Assembly (NCBI RefSeq): GCF_014696625.1
Contig: NZ_JACJQL010000021.1
Span: 46,960-110,959, forward strand
Reading direction: 5' to 3'
Source: Nostoc parmelioides FACHB-3921
GTDB lineage: Bacteria > Cyanobacteriota > Cyanobacteriia > Cyanobacteriales > Nostocaceae
DNA: 64,000 bases
The position numbers and the translations under genes were made by a program. The notes below the pieces were generated by a model. It was not told the DNA's origin and searched no databases. It worked only from the letters and a program-made list of their open reading frames with translations. Positions 45,374 through 52,557 of the stretch are shown here, in pieces (the stretch's first letter is position 1; every line of letters begins with the position of its first letter).

Positions 45374-48300
45374 TTACTGTGATGCTTTTACTGTACTCAT
45401 ACGATGTCTACGACGGGCTACGCCTCCGCACAAACCCCTTTCGTCTTCCTTAACATCTGCACTATTGAGCAAATAATCTCTCACAGAATTACAAGCCTGC
45501 GCCAACAATTTCTCAGGACTGGAATCAAAATCTAAATTCCAAAGAGTGACTTTACCCAGGGAATCTGAAGAAGCCAAAACCTGGCCATCTGGGCTGAAAC
45601 TCACACTTTTAACCCCAGTATCCAAACCTGCAAGGGTTTGCAGCACTTCTCCCTTACGGTTCCACAGCTTAACTGTCATATCTTCACTAGCTGTAGCAAT
45701 CGTCTCTCCATTTGGGCTAAAACTTACAGCATTCACCTCACCTCTATGTCCGCGCAGAGTCAATAGTTCTTTACCCTCTCGGTTCCAGAGTTTCACGGTT
45801 TTATCTTTACTGGCGGTAGCGATAACCTGACTATCAGAACTGAAACTTACAGCCTGTATCCCCGCTTGATGCCCTTTGAGGGTAACTAATTCTTGACCTT
45901 GCCGATTCCAGAGTTTAGCTGTTCCATCTTCACTTGCGGTAGCGATAATCTGACCATCAGGGCTGAAACTTACACTTCTGACACCGGCTTGATGTCCGCG
46001 CAAAGTCATGATTTCTCTACCATCCAAATTCCACAGTTTAACTGTTGTATCCCAGCTAGCACTAGCAATAGTTTTACCATCCGGGCTGAAAGTTGCGCTT
46101 CTCACATCTGCTTGATGTCCGCGCAAAGTTGCTATTTCTTTTCCAGACAAATTCGACAGTTTGACGGTTTTATCTCGACTGGCGGTAGCGATAATCTGTC
46201 CATCTGGACTGAATTGCAGACTTCTTAAGGTATCGTTATGACCGTTAAGTGTTACTAGTTCCTGTCCTTGGCGGTTCCAGAGTTTCGCCATTGTGTAACG
46301 ACCAGTCGTACCCAGAATTTTACCATCAGGGCTAAAACTGAGACTTCCGGCAGCAGCTTCACCAAGATTGAAACTTAAGGATTGGAATTTTCCGGCTTCC
46401 CCGTTATCCATATTCCATAATCTCACAGTTCCATCTTCGCCACTGCTAGCTAAAAGTTTTCCATCTTTGCTTAAATTTACACCCCAAACAGCATCGGTAT
46501 GTCCTCGCAACACTTGCAATTCCTCGCCTTTGCGGTTCCAAAGTCGAATGGTTTTATCCCAGCTGGCTGTGGCGATGGTTTGACCATCGCGGCTGAATAC
46601 TGCACTCGCAACAGTATCAGTATGACCGCGTAGTGTCGTCAATTCTTTACCGTTTAAATCCCAAATTTTCGCAGTTTTGTCTCGACTCGTTGTCACCAAA
46701 TTTTTGCCATCCCGGCTGAAATTAACATACATTACCCAATTGTGATGCCCTCCCAAGGTCAACAATTCTTTGCCATCCCAACTCCAAACCTTTGCTGTAC
46801 CATCTCGACTGGCGGTAGCAATCATTTGTCCTTTAGGGCTGAAATGGATGGCGACGACTGGGGCTTTATGGGTACGGAAAGATTTTAACTCCTGTCCTTG
46901 TAGGTTCCAGAGTCTCATTGTGCCATTCCATTCCATTGATGCCACTGTCTTGCTATCGGGGCTAAATCCGACACAGGCTACCCAATCTTGATTATTGAGG
47001 GTGATAATTTCTTTACCATCCTCAACACGCCAGACTTTTACGGTTTTATCTCGACTGGCACTAACTAACATTTTACCGTCGGGGCTAAAATTCACACTCC
47101 ATACTGCATCTGTATGACCGTGCAGGGTGTGGAGTAACTTACCATCACGTTGCCAAATTTTTACGGTTTTGTCCCAGCTGGCACTAGCTAACTTTTGCCC
47201 ATCGGGGCTAAATTTAACTCTTGTGACTACATCCCCATGACCTATTAAACGGTTACGTTCCCGTACCCAGTAGAGAGATTGGCGTAAGGTCTTTTCTACT
47301 TGCACCTTTAAATCTGTATCTGCATTATCCCAGCCCATCTGGTTTAACTTGATACCAGCTTTGAGGCTTTCAAGTAAAGCATCAAATGTGTTATGGGACT
47401 CAAAAGCTGTTTCTGATGAGAGAGTCAAGGCTTTAATCTCACCCAAGCTTACTTGTCGCTTTTGTTGTGCGGTTTGCCATGTGAGTAACCCGGAGATTCC
47501 CAAGAGAGTGACAGCAACAACAGACAGCACCGACAACCCCATCATTCCCCGGCGAATCGTTTGTTTGGCTTGCTGTTCGGCGTTGAGGAGAATTTGATTT
47601 GCTTGTTGAGATGCTATCAGCGCACTTTGTACTTGGCGTTTTTCTAGTTCCTCGCTAGCGGCTAAAAAGCGATAATCCATGTTACTCAAACTTTTGCCTT
47701 TCGCCCAAGCTTGAGCATCTTTGAGGGCTTGTCCTCGCAGCAGGTTGGTTTCATCCTGATAATTTGATGCTACCCAAGCATTAATTAAATCGGCGTAGGG
47801 ACGCAATTTCTTTAATTGCTTTTCTACCCATTCGATATGAAAAACTTCTTGATAGATGCGATTGTAAACTTGTAAGCTACCTTGTCTTTTAACAACTAAT
47901 CCTGATAGGAGTAATTCAATTTTTTCTGGGGAATCATCAGCAGGTACACCACCATTTTGTAATATTTGTAGATAAAGCCCTAATAATCTGCTGGCGCGTT
48001 GTTCATTGCAAAGTAATCTGTCGCGGATGGTTCTTAAATGGGGTGGTTCATCAAGAGAAGCCCAGTTATCTATGATATGCGATCGCACTATAGCAGATAC
48101 TTGGTCGGCAATAGCCTCACTTGGGGTCAATATCTCCTGCATCAGTTTCTTGAGGAAAGGGGATTCTATGGCAGAAAGGTTTCCCTGTTCTCCTGTTCCC
48201 CCATGCCAATGCTGTGTAACTAATTGACAAAGTTTTTGAGTTAAAAATGGTTGACCTCCTGTCCAAGCCAGTATTTCCTTCAGTGCTGCTTGGGGATTTT

Positions 48301-48967
48301 CTACTTTATGCGCTAACCCTATTTCTAATGCTTGAACTTCTGCAATATTGAACCCATTTAACTCAATTGCTCGTCCAATATTAAACGGTGTACGAGTTTT
48401 ATCTATAATTAAATCTGAAGGTGTAGCTACTCCCAGCAGCGCAAAAGTAAAACGCTTATGTTCGTGGCAAGAACGAATCAAAGCAAAAAAATCATCTGTA
48501 TTAAATGGTAAGCTGATAGTACTATCAATTTCATCAAAGAAAATCACAATCTGCTGCTGAATCAAATCAGGTAAAACAGATTGTAATAATTCAGCCAAGC
48601 GACCAACTGGTGACAGGTCTTGTCTTTCTCCTAACCAATTGCGGACATTAATTTCAGTAGAAAGCCGAAAACTTCGCACCAGCCGCATGATGATGTCTGC
48701 ATACCATTGGTCAGCAGTGATGTTGCTGTTTCCTATACCTGACAGGTCAACCGTTGTACAAGCAATACCATCCTCTTGTAGACGTTTCGCCACCTGTACT
48801 CGCAAGCTAGATTTACCCATCTGCCGACAGTTGAGGACGTAACAAAACTCACCTGCTTTTAAAGCATTGTAGAGTTCTTCGTCTGCCTGTCTTACCACAT
48901 AGCTGGGTGCATCAACTCTGAGGCGACCGCCAACTTGATATTCATAGGATGAAGTCAGTTTTTGCAC
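45374..48967 (-). CDS. AAA_35 ATPase fused to a membrane helix and 14 WD40 repeats
   Basis: Protein of 1197 residues. The AAA_35 ATPase domain occupies about 1-390 (Walker A NCRQMGKSSL at about 49-58, Walker B VIFFDEIDS). A single membrane helix follows near 475-495 (VLSVVAVTLLGISGLLTW). The rest is 14 WD40 repeats, two propellers, predicted outside or across the membrane from the ATPase. The last 20 residues (GGVARRRHRMSTV) are encoded by a Nostoc repeat (45402-45430) that has replaced or extended the C-terminus. A second simple repeat encodes HWHGGTGEQG near residue 255. This architecture is frequent in filamentous cyanobacteria and probably senses external ligands. It has conserved promoter copy 7. 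Confidence 0.88.
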   Translation of the reverse strand: MQKLTSSYEYQVGGRLRVDAPSYVVRQADEELYNALKAGEFCYVLNCRQMGKSSLRVQVAKRLQEDGIACTTVDLSGIGNSNITADQWYADIIMRLVRSFRLSTEINVRNWLGERQDLSPVGRLAELLQSVLPDLIQQQIVIFFDEIDSTISLPFNTDDFFALIRSCHEHKRFTFALLGVATPSDLIIDKTRTPFNIGRAIELNGFNIAEVQALEIGLAHKVENPQAALKEILAWTGGQPFLTQKLCQLVTQHWHGGTGEQGNLSAIESPFLKKLMQEILTPSEAIADQVSAIVRSHIIDNWASLDEPPHLRTIRDRLLCNEQRASRLLGLYLQILQNGGVPADDSPEKIELLLSGLVVKRQGSLQVYNRIYQEVFHIEWVEKQLKKLRPYADLINAWVASNYQDETNLLRGQALKDAQAWAKGKSLSNMDYRFLAASEELEKRQVQSALIASQQANQILLNAEQQAKQTIRRGMMGLSVLSVVAVTLLGISGLLTWQTAQQKRQVSLGEIKALTLSSETAFESHNTFDALLESLKAGIKLNQMGWDNADTDLKVQVEKTLRQSLYWVRERNRLIGHGDVVTRVKFSPDGQKLASASWDKTVKIWQRDGKLLHTLHGHTDAVWSVNFSPDGKMLVSASRDKTVKVWRVEDGKEIITLNNQDWVACVGFSPDSKTVASMEWNGTMRLWNLQGQELKSFRTHKAPVVAIHFSPKGQMIATASRDGTAKVWSWDGKELLTLGGHHNWVMYVNFSRDGKNLVTTSRDKTAKIWDLNGKELTTLRGHTDTVASAVFSRDGQTIATASWDKTIRLWNRKGEELQVLRGHTDAVWGVNLSKDGKLLASSGEDGTVRLWNMDNGEAGKFQSLSFNLGEAAAGSLSFSPDGKILGTTGRYTMAKLWNRQGQELVTLNGHNDTLRSLQFSPDGQIIATASRDKTVKLSNLSGKEIATLRGHQADVRSATFSPDGKTIASASWDTTVKLWNLDGREIMTLRGHQAGVRSVSFSPDGQIIATASEDGTAKLWNRQGQELVTLKGHQAGIQAVSFSSDSQVIATASKDKTVKLWNREGKELLTLRGHRGEVNAVSFSPNGETIATASEDMTVKLWNRKGEVLQTLAGLDTGVKSVSFSPDGQVLASSDSLGKVTLWNLDFDSSPEKLLAQACNSVRDYLLNSADVKEDERGLCGGVARRRHRMSTVKASQ

Positions 48968-49026
48968 GGATATTCCTGCCTTACAAATCTGAAGTTTTGC
49001 GATGGATCACAAAGTTGACTGTGATA

Positions 49027-49091
49027 TTTATATAGGTTCTAGCCGTCACTGTCGATGTAGAAAAGTTAAGGACTTTCCTGACTTAACTTTT
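49027..49091 (-). promoter_or_regulatory. conserved promoter copy 7 (AAA-WD40 gene)
   Basis: Minus strand: CTTAACTTTTCTACATCGAC (49070 to 49051), an 18-bp spacer, then TATAAA (49032-49027). A second arm CTTAACTTTT on the plus strand (49082-49091) makes an inverted repeat with AAAAGTTAAG (49061-49070), 11 bp apart. It is 60 bp before the ATG at 48967. Confidence 0.75.
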
Positions 49092-49195
49092 GATTTACAA
49101 TTTTGTTATTGAACATTGCTTTCATCACAATCACTATCATGGGCTGGTTTTCGTTGCCCTGGAGAATGTGGTGAAAGTATTTTGCTGTCCTTGAA

Positions 49196-49396
49196 TCAAA
49201 AGCAGCATCCTTGCTGGGCGATCGCTATTAATTCTTTGGGGTGACCGACACTTAATCCTTCTGTTAGGCAGCTTAACGAATGCCACTGCCAATGAATGGG
49301 TACGTCAGGGAATTGTTGAATGGTGCGCTGATTCAGGGCAGGAATGAACTTTATGGTTTGGTGTCCCAGGAAAAGTCTAGCGTAAATTAGACTATC
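49196..49396 (-). pseudogene. decayed coding fragment of unknown family
   Basis: On the minus strand 66 codons are open without a start codon, reading LIYARLFLGHQTIKFIPALN, then FPDVPIHWQWHSLSCLTEG and HPKELIAIAQQGCCF before a TGA. The composition is that of a real globular protein tail. A 36-codon plus-strand frame overlaps it and is less convincing. The rest of the 48968-49459 gap holds only the promoter above and a GCGATCGC site. Confidence 0.45.
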
Positions 49397-49459
49397 TTAC
49401 GACCTATCTAACTATGCGAAAGATACTAGCTGATTGGATTGGCGACAGGTAGCTCTTGC

Positions 49460-49945
49460 TTAGGTTAACGGTAGTTCAGCGGCGGAGCCTTCCCCAAAAA
49501 TCCAGTCGCTATCACTGTCGGCATCACCTTCGCCATCCACCTGAAGATTTAAGGAAGGTATTAGCTGTTCAATTTGGCTTTCAAGTCGGGAGATCGCCAA
49601 CGTTAAAGAAGCAAGTTGCTCCCTATCCTTCTTAATTTCATTTGAAATCCCCACCCGCAATTGATTTAACCGCTCTTGGAGGGTATTCACTTCCGTTTTG
49701 GTTGCAGAAGGAATATTCACCTTCTCTTCCAGGGCGGCGATTTGAGCTTTCAAAGCTTCAATTTCGGCAGCAGTTGCATTATCTGCATCATCCGGACTCT
49801 CTTCCACAAGTGCTTGTTTAATACAATTCAGCACAAACTCCTTAAAAGTGAGGCGCAACTCCTCAGCACGCTGCTTGGCCTGCTTCACCAACTCCCGGTC
49901 TTCTTCAGACAGAAGTTTTATATTTATCTGTGGATAATCCACCAT
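49460..49945 (-). CDS. ribbon-helix-helix-like protein with coiled coil
   Basis: Protein of 161 residues from ATG 49945 (MVDYPQINIKLLSEED); a start 30 bp upstream would add a hydrophobic decapeptide and is less likely. Residues about 5-45 (INIKLLSEEDRELVKQAKQ...KEFVLNCIKQAL) have the beta-alpha-alpha pattern of plasmid ribbon-helix-helix proteins. A coiled coil of about 100 residues and an acidic tail (DGEGDADSDSDW) follow. It is divergent from the tyrosine recombinase at 50119 with a perfect palindrome between them, so it may repress both. Confidence 0.65.
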   Translation of the reverse strand: MVDYPQINIKLLSEEDRELVKQAKQRAEELRLTFKEFVLNCIKQALVEESPDDADNATAAEIEALKAQIAALEEKVNIPSATKTEVNTLQERLNQLRVGISNEIKKDREQLASLTLAISRLESQIEQLIPSLNLQVDGEGDADSDSDWIFGEGSAAELPLT

Positions 49946-49985
49946 CACGTATCCCAACACGGCTAATACCATCATCGCATACGGG

Positions 49986-49999
49986 ATATCCGCGGATAT
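49986..49999. promoter_or_regulatory. 14-bp perfect palindrome between divergent genes
   Basis: ATATCCGCGGATAT is an exact palindrome in the gap between the ribbon-helix-helix gene and the recombinase. Its position and symmetry suit a dimeric repressor site. Confidence 0.5.
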
Positions 50000-50118
50000 A
50001 CGATATAGATTATTTTTGATGAGTAATTTTGTGGTGCTTGGGAAAGAATTATCATAAAGATACCGGGAATTACAGTTCTCGGCATCATAATTATCAGTGG
50101 GGGTTGGGGAATTTTATT

Positions 50119-51201
50119 ATGGAAAATTTACCCGTCAAAAGCGTGGAATCACTTGCTGTGGAGGTGGTGACTCTACCGCTTGATGAAGCTCGTGTTGCGC
50201 TTGTGGATTATTATTTTCCCAACCGCCAGAAAATTAATTCCACACAGCAGCTAATTGAGCTATGGGTGCATTCTGTCACTATCAAAAGCGACCAAACGCG
50301 ACGGGCATATCGGCAAATTGGTTATGAGCTTGTCGATTATATGCAGTCGCGGTTTGGGATATCTGATTTGAGGATGGTAACTTTATTCCATCTACACGCT
50401 TATCTGGCTTGGCTCAAGGATGAAAAGCCAGTACGGGGAAAGAAAAATACTTATGGAATTAGTAAAAATACTGCGGCTAAGTACACGGCAGCGATTAAAA
50501 GTTTGTGGGAGTGGGGTACTAGAGCTTCTATTGGTTATTTTGCTATCGACTTGGGCAAGGACTTAAGCATACAGTGGGATGATAAGCTCGCAGAGCGGAT
50601 TCTCTCGGAACGCGAGATTGCTAAGTTGGAAAAAGCGGCGATTGAAGTAGACTTGCAACACAACACTAATAAGATGCACTGGCTGCTGTTTACTCTCATG
50701 TTTTACAGTGGGGTGAGGGCGGGAGAAATTGCCCGGCAAACTTCTGATTATGGTAAGCGCGTAATTACGCCGGGGTTATTTTGGCGGCAGTTTCGGGAGG
50801 ATGGGGACTGTCTGTTGTTAACTGTGACGGGGAAACGAAATAAAACTAGAACCATTAGTCTCGATCCAGAGACTAGTGCGGTGCTACTGGATTACCGTGG
50901 GGATGCCAGCAACGATCAGCCGGTGTTTCCTAGTCCCAGTCGGCGGGATAGGGGTAAACCTTTAAGCGATCGCGGGTTGCGACTGATGATGGAGGAAATT
51001 TCTACTTGTGCGGGAATTAAGTTCAGCGCCCACTTTCTCCGCCACACTCACGCAACGCTGGCTAAGAAAAATGGAGCTTCTGATTTTGACTTGCAAGCAG
51101 ATTTGGGCCACGCTTCCCCGGCGACAACTGCAAAGTACATTCACCATGTCGGGCGTGTTGGGACTTCTCACGCACTGCGTAGAAAAAGCAAACATAGGTA
51201 A
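50119..51201 (+). CDS. tyrosine recombinase/phage-type integrase
   Basis: Protein of 360 residues from ATG 50119 (MENLPVKSVESLAVEV); a start at 50029 would add 30 residues of unlikely composition. The N-terminal SAM-like domain (about 30-150) precedes the catalytic domain. The catalytic residues are Arg in YSGVRAGE (about 200), Lys in TGKRNKTR, HFLRH with HTHAT (about 305-312), His in LGHASPATT, and the nucleophile Tyr in TAKYIHH (about 340). All six are present, so the enzyme looks active. No attachment site or excision partner is evident. It may mobilise or resolve the surrounding accessory region. Confidence 0.92.
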   Translation: MENLPVKSVESLAVEVVTLPLDEARVALVDYYFPNRQKINSTQQLIELWVHSVTIKSDQTRRAYRQIGYELVDYMQSRFGISDLRMVTLFHLHAYLAWLKDEKPVRGKKNTYGISKNTAAKYTAAIKSLWEWGTRASIGYFAIDLGKDLSIQWDDKLAERILSEREIAKLEKAAIEVDLQHNTNKMHWLLFTLMFYSGVRAGEIARQTSDYGKRVITPGLFWRQFREDGDCLLLTVTGKRNKTRTISLDPETSAVLLDYRGDASNDQPVFPSPSRRDRGKPLSDRGLRLMMEEISTCAGIKFSAHFLRHTHATLAKKNGASDFDLQADLGHASPATTAKYIHHVGRVGTSHALRRKSKHR

Positions 51202-51247
51202 TAAAAAACGTAGGTGTACCCTACCCCTATGGGGAAGCCACTCCAGA

Positions 51248-51822
51248 TGTCCATTAAAGAATTATTTGTCAATTTTAAGGAATTAATGTCTTGCTGTTTT
51301 AGAGGCTAAAAAGCTTATACAGTAAGTATTTTGGCCTTTTTAGGGCTTTTATATTCTTTGGAGACTTTTAAATAGTTAAATGCCTTTTCTCTAAAAACTG
51401 ACTTCTGAAAATTTAAATAATTAAATGCCTTTTCTTGAAAAAGTGGCTCCTCTCAGCTTAAATAATTAAATGCCGTTTTAAGCGGAAGTTGCACGTTTGT
51501 GATACTTAAAAGCAACAATGCTAGAAAAGAAAGTTAGCCAAGGTGAACAAAATAATCTGTTTGAGGTGACACCCGTAGGTATGCAGTTGACGGCTCCCAC
51601 TCAACAAGACCACAAAATCTTGATTGAGCAAATTGAGGATGCCCAAACCACTGTTTCAGCACCCGTTAGGTCATGATTTTACTACTGTGGGTGAAAAATG
51701 ACACTAATTCTTTAAAACTGGAATTTACCGAACTAGAGCATGGCTCTCATTCCAAAGAACTCAAAAAATCGAGTGACTGGACATTAATTCCTTAAAACTG
51801 ACAAATAATTCTTTAATGTACA
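51248..51822. mobile_element. 575-bp non-autonomous element with Tn7/type V-K CAST-like ends
   Basis: Terminal inverted repeats of 43 bp (51248-51290 and 51780-51822) agree at 41 positions; they begin TGTCCATTAAAG and TGTACATTAAAG. The element is flanked by the 5-bp direct repeat CCAGA (51243-51247 and 51823-51827). Inside the right end is another subterminal copy (51700-51718). Inside the left end are three copies of TTAAATARTTAAATGCC at 51368, 51413 and 51458, exactly 45 bp apart. TGT/ACA termini, multiple TnsB-type binding sites (AATTATTTGTC, ATTAATGTC) and a 5-bp duplication are features of Tn7-like elements and resemble, as I remember them, the ends of cyanobacterial CRISPR-associated transposons. 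No tnsB, tnsC, tniQ or cas12k remains. Confidence 0.82.
51518..51676 (+). pseudogene. 52-codon frame inside the mini-transposon, possible tnsB start fragment
   Basis: ATG 51518 opens MLEKKVSQGEQNNLFEV, then MQLTAPTQQDHKILIEQIED and a TGA at 51674. It begins where tnsB would begin after a CAST left end and runs almost to the right-end repeats. That suits an internal deletion that fused the tnsB N-terminus to the right end. I could not confirm a TnsB match by eye, so the identity is inference. Confidence 0.4.
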
Positions 51823-51940
51823 CCAGAAGGCATCGCCTCCGATGGGCGGTTAGGCCATCGCACTCATACGCTCATCATGATAGTGTCAAGGTAGTTATCA
51901 AGATGGAAACACGCTCAGTTGTTCCTGTCCGCAGACTAGT

Positions 51941-51973
51941 TTACCTAGACATTACCTAGACATTACCTAGATA
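51941..51973 (+). promoter_or_regulatory. three 11-bp tandem repeats abutting the start of a ribbon-helix-helix gene
   Basis: TTACCTAGACA, TTACCTAGACA, TTACCTAGATA in direct succession (51941-51951, 51952-51962, 51963-51973). The last base of the third copy is the A of the ATG. Tandem operators with about one helical turn per copy are typical of cooperative ribbon-helix-helix autorepressors, so this is probably the operator of the gene it touches. Confidence 0.65.
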
Positions 51974-52497
51974 TGAGCAATACAGGGAGAACAAAGAAGC
52001 TAGCATCTTTCAACTGTGACCAAAAGATGTGGGAGCAGTTTATCGCCCGTTGCAACTCGAAAGGCACGACGGCAACAGCGACGCTCACCCGTTTTATTGA
52101 GCTATACCTAGATGGTTCTCTAGATGACCTTGATGCAATTGCTGGTAATGAAGATAAACGCCTGGACTCTTTAGAACAAAAAACTGAAGAGATAACAACC
52201 CAAATGAAACAATTTGCTGAGGCGATTATTAAAATTCAAAATTATCTCAACAACCAACCGAAACGGCAGAAGAAATCGTACAACAACAATTCATATTATC
52301 AAGGGCAAACTCCTCGAATCCAACCGCTAACGGAAGAAGGTTTAGCTGCAAGACTTGGTGTAAGTATAGAAACTATACGCGAGCAGCGAATTAATCTACC
52401 ACCACCGCTTTTTGTGGGATGGTGCAAAGGCAAGGATAGAGCAGGGTTAGGGTGGGAATTTAATCAGGATACGGGATTATATCATCCGGCAAGTTAG
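51973..52497 (+). CDS. ribbon-helix-helix regulator with C-terminal HTH-like domain
   Basis: Protein of 174 residues. The N-terminal part (KKLASFNCDQKMWEQFIARC...ATATLTRFIELYLDG) is a ribbon-helix-helix fold of plasmid type. A coiled coil (about 60-95) and a Gln/Asn/Lys-rich hinge follow. The C-terminal domain (EEGLAARLGVSIETIREQR) looks like a small helix-turn-helix. Two DNA-binding ends joined by a coiled coil suit a plasmid copy-number or partition regulator. There is no room for a Shine-Dalgarno site apart from the tandem repeats, so bound repressor would also cover the ribosome site. Confidence 0.75.
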   Translation: MSNTGRTKKLASFNCDQKMWEQFIARCNSKGTTATATLTRFIELYLDGSLDDLDAIAGNEDKRLDSLEQKTEEITTQMKQFAEAIIKIQNYLNNQPKRQKKSYNNNSYYQGQTPRIQPLTEEGLAARLGVSIETIREQRINLPPPLFVGWCKGKDRAGLGWEFNQDTGLYHPAS

Positions 52498-52557
52498 AAT
52501 TTTTATTAATTTTAATAATTTTTGAATTTAGACTGAATACTTCAGAGATTGCAGTTA

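Noticed and set aside
45546..47597. Series of plus-strand frames of 70-111 codons
   Set aside because: All are antisense shadows of the WD40 repeats of the minus-strand gene.
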